From an uncultured Oscillospiraceae bacterium (lineage in GTDB: Bacteria; Bacillota; Clostridia; Oscillospirales; Acutalibacteraceae), in assembly GCA_900548085.1 (NCBI GenBank), contig URJF01000030.1:1-13056 (forward strand): a DNA stretch of 13,056 nt. The letters are read 5' to 3'. Every line of letters begins with the position of its first letter. Within the stretch, counting starts at the first letter, position 1. Shown piece after piece: positions 1-7,454 of the stretch. A program made the translations under genes and the position numbers. The notes beneath the pieces were generated by a model, which saw nothing but the letters and a program-made list of their open reading frames with translations, was not told the origin of the DNA and made no database searches.

Positions 1-1041
1 AGTGGCGGCGGAAATTGGGGATATGCTTGTGATGTGTTTTTGGACGGTAACAAAATTTATGTCCATAATGATTGTTACAGTTTCGGTGGAACCACCTGTA
101 ACAGCACTTATGAGATATACTCCGTAACTAAGTCGTACGAACTGAAAAAAGAAAAGTGTTACAGTGTTTACGACAGTAATGGCAGTAACAATACCCATAT
201 ATACTCTGAAAAAGTTAAGGGCACTAAGTATAAAAGTGAAAAGGATTTAATGAAAGTCGTTGATAAAACGCCATTTAAAAATCATAAATCCTGTTACAAG
301 AATAAAAAACATACCGGTTCGCATATTGCGTATGTCCAACTTTCAAATTGCGACGGAAGTGAGGCAGAAACAAACGGCGGTTATGGCTGTAAAGTCTACG
401 ATAACACTAATCTTAGGGCTAACCTAAAGCAGTATGGCCATTTGATTAAAAAGTCGAATATTAAGCCTGCAACCGCAAAATCTAACGGTTCCTATCACGG
501 CGAATGTACAGTTTGTTCTCATAGTGCAAACTATACTGTATATAAGCATGCCGAGTTTACTTTTGCATCGACAACATATAACGGCAAAAATAAGAGACCG
601 AGCCTTACAATTAAGGACTCTAAGGGCAAAAAAATCAGCAGCTCGTACTATACTGTAACTTATCCGAAGAAGAGCATTAAGGTCGGCAAATATACTGCAA
701 AAGTCAAGTTCAAGGGACTTTACAGCGGTACAAAAACAGTCATCTATACCGTTAAGCCAAGGGGTACAAGTATAACAAAGCTCACTTCGGGCAAGGGCAA
801 GTTTACTGCTAAGATTGCTAAGCAAAAGACGCAGACCACTGGCTACGAAATTCAGTACAGCACCTCAAAGAAGTTTAAGGGTGCAAAAAAGGCTACGCTA
901 AAGAATTCAAGCTCATCAAAGACGATTAAGAAACTAAAGCGCAGCAAAAAATATTATGTCCGTGTCCGCACCTACAAGAAGTCAGGTAAAACCATCTGCT
1001 ACTCCTCCTGGTCTAAGACAAAGACAATAAAAATAAAATAA
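1..1041 (+). CDS. Secreted surface protein, C-terminal part (5' truncated)
   Basis: The frame is open from base 1, so the true start lies outside the window; 346 residues are visible. The GTG at 34 has no reason to be the start. Residues 1 to about 140 are Cys-, Asn- and Gly-rich and I do not recognise them. A single CxxC unit follows (CTVC near residues 164-167). Next comes an Ig-like (MBG-type) domain, about 184-253, with the YNGK...VGKYTAKVKFKG...YSGTKT pattern. The last part, about 254-346, is a very Lys-rich FnIII-like domain containing TQTTGYEIQYSTSKKFKG and YYVRVRTYK. This CxxC + Ig + FnIII tail is clearly homologous to the C-terminus of the 1832-residue protein at 1942-7440. No sortase motif or membrane segment is visible. 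I infer an extracellular, probably wall-associated protein; its function is unknown. A hairpin terminator follows 35 bases after the stop. Confidence 0.85.
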   Translation, partial: SGGGNWGYACDVFLDGNKIYVHNDCYSFGGTTCNSTYEIYSVTKSYELKKEKCYSVYDSNGSNNTHIYSEKVKGTKYKSEKDLMKVVDKTPFKNHKSCYKNKKHTGSHIAYVQLSNCDGSEAETNGGYGCKVYDNTNLRANLKQYGHLIKKSNIKPATAKSNGSYHGECTVCSHSANYTVYKHAEFTFASTTYNGKNKRPSLTIKDSKGKKISSSYYTVTYPKKSIKVGKYTAKVKFKGLYSGTKTVIYTVKPRGTSITKLTSGKGKFTAKIAKQKTQTTGYEIQYSTSKKFKGAKKATLKNSSSSKTIKKLKRSKKYYVRVRTYKKSGKTICYSSWSKTKTIKIK

Positions 1042-1075
1042 TCGGTTACCGCTCAAAAGGCGGAGGAGAACAAAA

Positions 1076-1110
1076 GCCGACAGACTGTAAAAAGTCTGTC
1101 GGCACTTTTT
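1076..1110. terminator. Bidirectional intrinsic terminator shared by two convergent genes
   Basis: A perfect 11-bp inverted repeat, gccgacagact (1076-1086) and agtctgtcggc (1093-1103), surrounds a 6-base loop. On the plus strand it is followed by AC and then five T (1106-1110). Read on the minus strand, the stem is followed by TTTTG. It can therefore end both the plus-strand gene stopping at 1041 and the minus-strand cotJC-type gene. The stop codon of the latter (1109-1111) lies partly inside the plus-strand T-tract. Confidence 0.85.
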
Positions 1111-1705
1111 AGTTATCGAAGCCGGGGTTTGTGGCGTAATAGTTCTTGCGGTTCAGTTTGTCTGTGATAACTCGAAGTCCCTCACCGAATCTTTGGTAGT
1201 GGACTATTTCTCGCTCACGTAAAAACTTAATAGGCTCTATTACATCGGGGTCATCTACGAGACGAAGAATATTGTCGTAGGTGACTCTTGCTTTTTGTTC
1301 AGCTGCAAGGTCCTCATTGATGTCGGCTATCGGGTCGCCTGTGACCTGAATACTGCCTGCACTCCATGGCGAGCCGCTTGCAGCAGTCGGATATACGCCT
1401 GTAGTGTGGTCCACAAAATACGGTGCAAAGCCTGATTCTTCAATCTGCTTTTCTGTCAGATTTCTCGTGAGTTGATGCACAATAGTGCCAATCATCTCTA
1501 AATGTCCAAGCTCCTCGGTGCCAATATCTGTCAGCAAGCCTTTTAGCTCGGGGTATGGCATAGAGTATCTTTGGGATAAGTACCTCAGTGATGCACCCAG
1601 CTCGCCGTTCGGTCCGCCGTATTGACTTATGATTATCGCCGCAGCCTTAGGATCAGGATGCTTAATATTTATCGGGTATTGTAATTTTTTTACGTAATTG
1701 AACAT
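1109..1705 (-). CDS. cotJC: Spore coat protein CotJC family (manganese catalase-like)
   Basis: This 198-residue protein belongs to the CotJC family, ferritin-like di-manganese proteins related to Mn catalase and found in the spore coat of Bacilli and Clostridia. The probable metal ligands are all present: Glu35 (in GGPNGELGASLRY), Glu65 and His68 (in TEELGHLEMIG), Glu136 (in LAAEQKAR) and His169 (in REIVHYQRFGE). This is the same Glu, Glu-x-x-His, Glu, His order as in Mn catalase. The N-terminus MFNYVKKLQYPINIKHPDP is typical. The frame is open upstream to an ATG at 1753, but the start at 1705 is preferred because AAGGAGTG lies just upstream of it and the extra 16 residues do not fit the family. 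No cotJA or cotJB lies beside it, unlike in Bacillus subtilis. Family knowledge suggests peroxide detoxification or a structural role in the coat; that is not shown here. Confidence 0.93.
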   Translation of the reverse strand: MFNYVKKLQYPINIKHPDPKAAAIIISQYGGPNGELGASLRYLSQRYSMPYPELKGLLTDIGTEELGHLEMIGTIVHQLTRNLTEKQIEESGFAPYFVDHTTGVYPTAASGSPWSAGSIQVTGDPIADINEDLAAEQKARVTYDNILRLVDDPDVIEPIKFLREREIVHYQRFGEGLRVITDKLNRKNYYATNPGFDN

Positions 1706-1710
1706 AAAAT

Positions 1711-1718
1711 CACTCCTT
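1711..1718 (-). promoter_or_regulatory. Ribosome binding site fixing the cotJC start
   Basis: On the minus strand AAGGAGTG has its GGAG core 7 bases before the ATG at 1705-1703. It is a near-ideal Shine-Dalgarno site and decides the start against the upstream in-frame ATG at 1753. Confidence 0.85.
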
Positions 1719-1772
1719 CTCACCATTCTATGATTTGATTTCAGTATTGACAAACATAAACTTTGCTCATGT

Positions 1773-1800
1773 TCGTATCATATTTTTCAAAAAATATTCA
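1773..1800 (-). promoter_or_regulatory. Possible sporulation-sigma promoter of cotJC (tentative)
   Basis: On the minus strand TGAATA (1800-1795) and GATACGA (1779-1773) are separated by 15 bases. They resemble the -35 TGAATA and -10 CATACTA of forespore sigma-G promoters, and loosely the ATA/CATA elements of sigma-E promoters. The location, about 70 bases before the cotJC start, is reasonable. The spacer is shorter than usual for sigma-G and the -10 match is 5 of 7, in AT-rich DNA where chance matches are common. Confidence 0.3.
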
Positions 1801-1830
1801 CAATTTTTTAAAAAGTCAGCCGACGGCTTA

Positions 1831-1859
1831 TAGATATGCCTAACTTTATTGTATATAAT
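1831..1859 (+). promoter_or_regulatory. Putative sigma-A promoter of the LRR-cohesin/dockerin operon
   Basis: TAGATA (1831-1836, 4 of 6 to TTGACA) and a perfect TATAAT (1854-1859) are separated by exactly 17 bases. Transcription would start near 1866, giving a leader of about 75 bases. The rest of 1706-1941 is AT-rich spacer between divergent genes; I see no riboswitch or strong hairpin in it. Confidence 0.5.
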
Positions 1860-1929
1860 TGTAGTAATTGTTTATTAATTTATTCAGTTTTATGAATCTA
1901 CTTGTCTTCAATTAAACAAAAATATTTCC

Positions 1930-1934
1930 GGGGG
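1930..1934 (+). promoter_or_regulatory. G-rich ribosome binding site deciding a TTG start
   Basis: GGGGG ends 7 bases before the TTG at 1942, a good Shine-Dalgarno spacing. It is only 2 bases before an ATG at 1937, and that ATG is followed at once by TTT TGA. The TTG is therefore the likely start. The site lacks the usual AGGAG form and may be weak. Confidence 0.55.
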
Positions 1935-1941
1935 TTATGTT

Positions 1942-4900
1942 TTGAAAAAATTTATTAGTCTTATATTATGTTTAATTATGGTATCTGCAATGATTCCCAG
2001 CTTTAATATTATTGTCTATGCTAATGATACCAGTACATCATGGAAAGTTGAAGGTAACTATAAATATTACATAACTGACGGAAACGCAACAATTTCTTCT
2101 AATATCAGTAGCAATTTTAGCGGTGTTGTGTCTATACCGTCCACTATTGGAGGCTATCCCGTTACTGAAATTGGGAGCTTTTATTTGTGTGAAGGAATAA
2201 CAAGGGTTATTATTCCAAGCAGCGCAACATCAATATCTGAGAATGCTTTTCAAGATTGCTCTAGTTTAGCAAGTGTTTCTATTCCAAGCAGTGTAAAGGA
2301 AATAAAGTACAGAGCGTTTATGAATTGCGGCAATTTGCAAAATGTTTCATTTCAAAACGGCGTGAAAACATTGGGATGGGGACTGTTTGAAAATTGCACT
2401 TCGCTAAAAACAATAACACTTCCGGCAAGTTTGGAAAAAATCTACGGCGACTTATTCAGTGGATGTAGTTCCTTAACATCCATTTCAATGGACTCAAGCA
2501 GTAAAAATTTTTCTGCTCAGGATGGCGTTTTGTTTAATAAAGACAAGTCAAAGATTGTGAGATATCCATCTGCAAAAATTGGCACAAGTTATGCTATACC
2601 GAGTTCGGTCAGAAATATAGAGAAAAACGCATTTAAATATTGTGAGAATTTAACAAGTATAACAATACCAAATATTGTGACTGAAATAGGAATAAACAGT
2701 TTTCAAGATTGCCATAATTTGTCAGATGTGACACTCCCTGAAAGTCTGATAAGTATAGGCGAAGATGCGTTTGAAGAATGTACAAGCCTAAAAACTATAA
2801 CACTTCCCCAAAATGTAACCAGCATCGGAGAAGGAGCATTTTCAGATTGTCGCAATCTTTCAAATATTGAAGTAAATGAAAATAACAAATCATTTTGTTC
2901 TTATTCGGGAATTTTGTTGAATAAAGACAAAACGACTCTCATTCAGTGTCCATCTGCTTATCCTAACGAAAATATAACTATACCAAATGGTGTTACGAGT
3001 ATTTCAAAATACGCATTTGTGTCTTGTGAAAATTTGAAAAGTATTACTGTTCCAGAGTCACTTCAATCTGTTGGACTAGATGCTTTTTCACATTGTGACA
3101 ATATTGAAAAAGTAAATATCAGCAATTTGAGCAAATGGTGCAGTATCGATTTTGGATTGGAAAAATATGTATCTACTTCTTCGAATCCTCTTTATAGCGG
3201 AAACGGATTATTGTATCTAAATGGTACACTGATTAAAAATTTGGTCGTTCCGTCAGGAGTTAAGCAATTAGGCTTGTGTGCCTTTGCCGGAATTAGTTTG
3301 AATTCCATAACGGTTCCTGATAGTGTGGTTAGTATTGACCAATCTTTTTACGGATGTTCTGACTTAGAGAGTTTAACAATTCCTTGTTCTTTTGATTTTG
3401 GACACAATAGGGTGTTTGACGATGCAAGTATTGATAGCTTAACTTTAACAAACGGCACAGGAAAAATGGCTGAGTATCCAAATGATGCCTCGAGTTCTTT
3501 TCCATGGTCGACTATTAGAAATATCTATATTCAAAACAATGTATGTTCACTTGAAATGGAGTTCCTTAAAAAATGTGCTAACTTAGAAAGTTTCAATGTG
3601 TCTTCAGATAATAAAAATTATTCCTCAGTTGACGGCGTGCTGTATAACAAAAATAAAGAGTTATTGGTGCTTTACCCCAGTGAAAAAACTGACACAGAAT
3701 TTGTAATTCCAAGTTTTGTAAAGAGCATTGGCGATTATGCATTCAATAATTGTAATGCTATAATTTCACTCGAATCAGATGTAAACAGCATCGGTAGAAA
3801 CGCATTTTATCAATGTTCTAATCTAAAAAAAGTAGAAATAAGTAATTCATGTCCTTCAATAGGAGATTATGCTTTTTATAGATGTAATGGTGCAACTTTT
3901 GATTTTGCTCAAGGAATTTCTAAAGTCGGAGCAGGTTCCTTTGACGGTTCAAATATAAAAAGTATCACATTAAAAGACGGCGTTAAAGAAATAGGAGATT
4001 ACGCCTTTAATGATTGTCCAATAATAAAAATTGAAATTCCAAACTCTGTCGAGACTATTGGCAACAATGCTTTTTCCTATTGTGACCGAATAGAAGATAT
4101 TGCAATTCCAAGTTCGGTAAAAACTATTGGCGATAACGCTTTTAGATATTGCAGTGAAATTAGAAAAATGATTATTCCGAGTAGTGTTTCTTCAATTGGA
4201 AATAATGCATTTGAGAGTTGCAAAAATTTATATGCAATAGTAGTAGATGCCGAAAATATGTATTATTCGTCATGTGCAGACAATGTTTTGTATAACAAAG
4301 ACAAAACTCGAATGATTAAAATTCCCGAAAATTTGTCTAGGACAAAATATGTTCTTCCAAACACTGTAGAAGAAATTGACGATTATGCTATTGAAAATTG
4401 CCAATACATCAAAAATATCGTAATTGATAAGAATGTTAAATCCCTTTCAAAAGTTGATTTTAGTGGATGTTATGAATTAAATTCGGTTACGATTTTAAAT
4501 CCAAATTGCGAATTACCATCTGCTAACAACTTCCCAAGTAAAACTGTTCTTTGCGGTTTATCAAATTCAACAACACAAAAATATGCAGAGTCAAACGGTT
4601 ATACTTTTGAGGCTCATTCCCATTCCTATGTAAAAAAGGTCATAGCTCCTACTTGTACCAGTCGGGGATACACAATCAATTATTGTGAATGCGGTGATGA
4701 ATTTATTGATAATTATACTTCATTAGCACCTCATACAGAAGTTATCGACAAGGCCGTTCCTGCTACTTGCTTTGCTACCGGATTAACAGAAGGAAAGCAT
4801 TGCTCAGTATGCGGAGCTGTAATTATCAAACAAAATGTTACCCCTAAACTTTCACACGACTATAAATTTACTAAGACTGTTCAGCCAACTTGTTCAACAA

Positions 4901-7440
4901 AGGGGTACACTCTTTACACCTGCACTAAATGTGGAGATACATACAATACCGGCATTAAGGATTGCTTGCCTCATACAGAGGTTGTGGATAAGGCAGTAGA
5001 AGCAAATTGTATAAGGACCGGTTTGACAGAAGGTAAGCATTGTTCGGTATGTAATACTGTTATAGTAGCACAAAGAGTAATACCAAAAACAGAACATAAA
5101 TATGAGAAAAAGACCATTAAGCCAACAGAGAATAGCCAAGGATATGATTTGTATACTTGTGTTGTATGTAATGATTCTTATAAAACAAATTACACTTCTT
5201 TAGGAATAATAATTGAAGGTGAAAAAATAAAAGCGAAATCGGGGCAGAGGGTAAAGATACCGATAAAGATAAAGAACAATACTGGGCTGTTAGGTTTCAA
5301 ATTGACATTCAGCTACGATGCGGAAAAGATGAAACCGGAAACGATAGAGTACGGAGATTGTTTTGACAGTGGATTGCAGGATAATATTGAAGGTGACGCA
5401 GAGGCAGGAGAATTCAGTGTGTACTGGACCGGCAATAATGCAGAAAAATTCAATGGAACTGTGTTCTACATAAATATGCTGGTTGATAAATCGGCAGTAG
5501 GAGATACAACGATCGGAATTGATTATTCAAGAGATGATACTTTTGATGATAACTTTAAAAGCGTAGCACTGACTTGTAATGATGTAAGCATTTCAATTAC
5601 AAATGCTTCGGCAAAGAATTATTGTATGAGTGAAATTCTCGGCGGAACTGATTTTCAGCTAAACAATGAATGTTCTGCAGAGGCAGGAGAAACAGTGTAT
5701 GTAAAGACCCTGTTGAATCATTCAAACAGCTTTGAAAGTATCGTTAATCGGGTAGATAAGAATAGCAGAAAGGTAAAATATACCTACGATAAAGATGCTT
5801 TTGAATTTGTAGGCTTCTACAATGAAACCGGAACAGACAGAGTGACCTACGAAGACGCATATACATCTGTAACAGATGGAGTGATAATAGATTACGCTGA
5901 TTTGAATTCTTGTTCCGGATTAGTATTTAAGGCAAAAGAAAATGCAGTCAGCGGAAAATATGAAGTTGGAATGACATTTGACAAAGCAATAGAAAATATG
6001 TTGGACCAATATAGCTGCAATCCGCTAAAGGTATCGATAACACCGTCACAAACAAGTGACACAGCTACGGTAAGCGTCAAGGAAGGTGTTACAGGTAGCA
6101 AAGGCGAAGAGATTTCAGTGCCTGTCCAAATATCCAATAATCACGGAATAATGGGATACAAAATTAAGGTCGAATACGATTCGTCACAAATAGAACCTGT
6201 ATCTGTTACTAAAGATTCAAAATTTGCAGGCAACTTCAATGACACCATAGGACAAAAGAACGGAGAGTTCTATGTCGTATGGAACAGCACACAGGGCAAC
6301 ACTTCCAACGGAAACCTGATGGTGATAAAGTTTAAGGTTATCACGAGCACAGCTTGCGGCAGTAAGATAACATTATCTTACTCGCAGACGGATACCTTTA
6401 ACGAAAAATATGACGATGTGGTTTTTGATTGCAAATCGAGCGAGCTCCACTTGAACGGAGGTCACAAGTATACCACAAAAACAATTGCACCTACATGTAC
6501 AGAAAATGGATACACAATTTACACCTGTACAACCTGTAATTATTCGTATCGTAAGTCTAACAGCAGTCAGGCTTTGGGTCATAACTGGAATGACGGAACA
6601 GTGATAGAAAAAGCAACGTGTACGGAGAACGGTGTAAAGAGAGTAACTTGTACAAGATGCAAAATGAACAAAAATGTATCTGTTCCAATGGTTGGACATA
6701 AGTGGGGTTCAGGTATAGTGACTAAATCGCCGACGTGTACAGCAGAGGGAACAAAAACCTACACTTGTTCACTCTGTAATGAAAAACGAACAGAGCGAAT
6801 AGCCAAAACAGAGCATAAACTTGTATCTAAGACAACAAAAGCAACGTTGTCTGCAAATGGCAAAAAGGAAACAAAGTGTTCTGTGTGCGGAGCTGTTACC
6901 TCAACAACAACTATTCAAAGGCCAAAGACAATTAAATTGTCAGCGTATTCATATACCTACAACGGCAAAGCAAAGACGCCGAGTATCAGTGTAAAAGATG
7001 CAAGCGGAAAAACAATTTCAAGAAACAATTACACGGTTAAGTATGCAAGCGGCAGGAAGAATGTCGGAAAATATTCTGTAAAGATTACATTCAAAGGATA
7101 TTATACCGGAACAAAAACGCTCTACTTTACTGTAGTACCAAAAGGAACAAGCATAAGTTCAATATCCGGTGCATCAAAGGGATTTTCAGTCAAATGGAAA
7201 AAACAGCGAACACAGACAACCGGATATGAGCTTCAATATGCAACAAACAGCAAGTTCACAAAAGGCAAAAAATCAATTGTTGTTTCCAAAAACAGCACTA
7301 CCTCAAAAAAGGTAAAGAAGCTGAAGAAAAAACAAAAGTATTATGTCCGAGTAAGAACTTACAAAACTGTCAAAGTAAATGGTAAATCTACAAAGATTTA
7401 TTCAAACTGGTCTAAATCTAAATCTATTAAATCTGCTTAA
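1942..7440 (+). CDS. Secreted BspA-type LRR protein with two cohesin domains
   Basis: This 1832-residue protein starts at TTG. Residues 1-27 are a signal peptide (MKKF, a hydrophobic core, likely cleavage after VYA). Residues ~45-885 hold about 30 BspA/LRR_5 repeats. Residues 893-1087 are CxxC repeats. Cohesin 1 is ~1088-1220, a divergent cohesin-like domain ~1221-1373 and cohesin 2 ~1374-1505. Four more CxxC units fill ~1506-1658. An MBG-like Ig domain (~1660-1735) and a Lys-rich FnIII-like domain (~1736-1832) end the protein. No enzyme domain, LPxTG motif, SLH domain or C-terminal membrane helix is visible. By family, BspA-type LRRs mediate adhesion to host or matrix proteins, and cohesins bind dockerins. 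The next gene, 14 bases downstream, carries a dockerin, so I infer a surface scaffold/adhesin with that protein as a likely partner. The LRR half is more AT-rich than the cohesin half, which suggests modular assembly. Confidence 0.9.
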   Translation: MKKFISLILCLIMVSAMIPSFNIIVYANDTSTSWKVEGNYKYYITDGNATISSNISSNFSGVVSIPSTIGGYPVTEIGSFYLCEGITRVIIPSSATSISENAFQDCSSLASVSIPSSVKEIKYRAFMNCGNLQNVSFQNGVKTLGWGLFENCTSLKTITLPASLEKIYGDLFSGCSSLTSISMDSSSKNFSAQDGVLFNKDKSKIVRYPSAKIGTSYAIPSSVRNIEKNAFKYCENLTSITIPNIVTEIGINSFQDCHNLSDVTLPESLISIGEDAFEECTSLKTITLPQNVTSIGEGAFSDCRNLSNIEVNENNKSFCSYSGILLNKDKTTLIQCPSAYPNENITIPNGVTSISKYAFVSCENLKSITVPESLQSVGLDAFSHCDNIEKVNISNLSKWCSIDFGLEKYVSTSSNPLYSGNGLLYLNGTLIKNLVVPSGVKQLGLCAFAGISLNSITVPDSVVSIDQSFYGCSDLESLTIPCSFDFGHNRVFDDASIDSLTLTNGTGKMAEYPNDASSSFPWSTIRNIYIQNNVCSLEMEFLKKCANLESFNVSSDNKNYSSVDGVLYNKNKELLVLYPSEKTDTEFVIPSFVKSIGDYAFNNCNAIISLESDVNSIGRNAFYQCSNLKKVEISNSCPSIGDYAFYRCNGATFDFAQGISKVGAGSFDGSNIKSITLKDGVKEIGDYAFNDCPIIKIEIPNSVETIGNNAFSYCDRIEDIAIPSSVKTIGDNAFRYCSEIRKMIIPSSVSSIGNNAFESCKNLYAIVVDAENMYYSSCADNVLYNKDKTRMIKIPENLSRTKYVLPNTVEEIDDYAIENCQYIKNIVIDKNVKSLSKVDFSGCYELNSVTILNPNCELPSANNFPSKTVLCGLSNSTTQKYAESNGYTFEAHSHSYVKKVIAPTCTSRGYTINYCECGDEFIDNYTSLAPHTEVIDKAVPATCFATGLTEGKHCSVCGAVIIKQNVTPKLSHDYKFTKTVQPTCSTKGYTLYTCTKCGDTYNTGIKDCLPHTEVVDKAVEANCIRTGLTEGKHCSVCNTVIVAQRVIPKTEHKYEKKTIKPTENSQGYDLYTCVVCNDSYKTNYTSLGIIIEGEKIKAKSGQRVKIPIKIKNNTGLLGFKLTFSYDAEKMKPETIEYGDCFDSGLQDNIEGDAEAGEFSVYWTGNNAEKFNGTVFYINMLVDKSAVGDTTIGIDYSRDDTFDDNFKSVALTCNDVSISITNASAKNYCMSEILGGTDFQLNNECSAEAGETVYVKTLLNHSNSFESIVNRVDKNSRKVKYTYDKDAFEFVGFYNETGTDRVTYEDAYTSVTDGVIIDYADLNSCSGLVFKAKENAVSGKYEVGMTFDKAIENMLDQYSCNPLKVSITPSQTSDTATVSVKEGVTGSKGEEISVPVQISNNHGIMGYKIKVEYDSSQIEPVSVTKDSKFAGNFNDTIGQKNGEFYVVWNSTQGNTSNGNLMVIKFKVITSTACGSKITLSYSQTDTFNEKYDDVVFDCKSSELHLNGGHKYTTKTIAPTCTENGYTIYTCTTCNYSYRKSNSSQALGHNWNDGTVIEKATCTENGVKRVTCTRCKMNKNVSVPMVGHKWGSGIVTKSPTCTAEGTKTYTCSLCNEKRTERIAKTEHKLVSKTTKATLSANGKKETKCSVCGAVTSTTTIQRPKTIKLSAYSYTYNGKAKTPSISVKDASGKTISRNNYTVKYASGRKNVGKYSVKITFKGYYTGTKTLYFTVVPKGTSISSISGASKGFSVKWKKQRTQTTGYELQYATNSKFTKGKKSIVVSKNSTTSKKVKKLKKKQKYYVRVRTYKTVKVNGKSTKIYSNWSKSKSIKSA
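2074..4596 (+). repeat. BspA/LRR_5 leucine-rich repeat array (~30 units)
   Basis: Units of about 22-24 residues follow the pattern (S/T)(I/V)xIPssVxxIGxxAFxxCxxL, for example KTIGDNAFRYC and SSIGNNAFESC. Longer units with a hairpin-like insert of the type DGVLxNKDKxxxxxYP recur at residues ~194, 322, 564 and 780. They divide the array into sub-blocks. The best-conserved repeats are near residues 685-765. Repeats are diverged at DNA level; this is protein-level repetition, not a CRISPR or satellite. Confidence 0.88.
4621..5202 (+). repeat. CxxC repeat block 1, alternating A-B-A-B-A units, ~240-bp period
   Basis: Type A units (HxYxxKxIxPTCxxxGYTxYTCxxCGDxY) begin at 4621, 4855 and 5095. They alternate with type B units (PHTEVxDKAVxAxCxxTGLTEGKHCSVC). 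The two B units share CCTCATACAGA at 4729 and 4969, exactly 240 bases apart, which points to tandem duplication of an AB pair of about 80 residues. The third A unit has lost its first Cys. The paired CxxC motifs suggest small metal-binding or disulfide-bonded knuckles. Confidence 0.8.
5203..5601 (+). other. Cohesin domain 1 (within LRR-cohesin gene)
   Basis: The segment has the cohesin beta-sandwich signature. It opens with SGQRVKIPIKIKNN, then GLLGFKLTFSYDAEKMKP, a GEFSVYWTG strand, NGTVFYINMLV and GDTTIGIDYSRDDTFDD. The pattern GxxVxIPIxIxNN...GxxGFxLxxxYD is typical of cohesins. Its dockerin-binding class cannot be assigned by eye. Confidence 0.8.
5602..6060 (+). other. Divergent cohesin-like domain between the two cohesins
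   Basis: AEAGETVYVKTLLNHSN, VKYTYDKDAFEFVGFY, SGLVFKAKE and VSGKYEVGMTF lie in the order seen in the flanking cohesins. The GxxGF/Y strand is missing and an Asn/Asp-rich stretch replaces it. It could be a degenerate third cohesin or a separate Ig-like spacer domain. Confidence 0.5.
6061..6456 (+). other. Cohesin domain 2 (within LRR-cohesin gene)
   Basis: GSKGEEISVPVQISNN, GIMGYKIKVEYDSSQIEP, GEFYVVWNSTQGN, NGNLMVIKFKV and KITLSYSQTDTFNEKYDDV align in order with cohesin 1. The two differ enough in sequence that they could have different dockerin preferences. Confidence 0.82.
6457..6915 (+). repeat. CxxC repeat block 2 (four units)
   Basis: Four units of about 35-42 residues carry CTTC, CTRC, CSLC and CSVC. 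The first three also have an upstream single Cys (PTCTENG, ATCTENG, PTCTAEG), which the fourth lacks (KATLSANG). They are related to type A units of block 1, so the CxxC repeats flank the cohesin segment on both sides. Confidence 0.78.
6919..7437 (+). other. Basic C-terminal Ig + FnIII module, shared with the gene at 1-1041
   Basis: An MBG-like Ig domain (YTYNGKAKTPSISVKD ... NVGKYSVKITFKGYYTGTKT) is followed by an FnIII-like domain (TQTTGYELQYATNSKF ... YYVRVRTYK ... SNWSKSKSIK). In the last ~97 residues I count 24 Lys and 3 Arg against about 1 acidic residue. The same module ends the protein encoded at 1-1041 (positions 550-1038). The charge and position suggest binding to anionic wall polymers, but no anchoring motif proves it. 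Confidence 0.75.
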
Positions 7441-7454
7441 TTTGGAGGAGAAAT

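Noticed and set aside
34..1041. GTG at 34 as the start of the first gene
   Set aside because: The frame is open to base 1, there is no ribosome binding site and no signal peptide follows, so the gene is cut by the window edge.
1706..1753. Longer cotJC product starting at the ATG at 1753
   Set aside because: The strong AAGGAGTG site and the family N-terminus fit the ATG at 1705; the extra 16 residues have no family support.
1706..1941. Riboswitch or attenuator in the divergent intergenic region
   Set aside because: Only short palindromes such as agccgacggct are present; no conserved aptamer core or terminator-like hairpin is visible.
2703..2888. Antisense open frames inside the LRR gene (also near 4894-5139 and 5892-6699)
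   Set aside because: They have no ribosome binding sites, no recognisable domains, and lie inside a well-supported repeat protein; they are shadows of the sense frame.
2074..4596. CRISPR-like or satellite array
   Set aside because: Repetition is at protein level with variable DNA and no constant spacer/repeat structure; it encodes LRRs.
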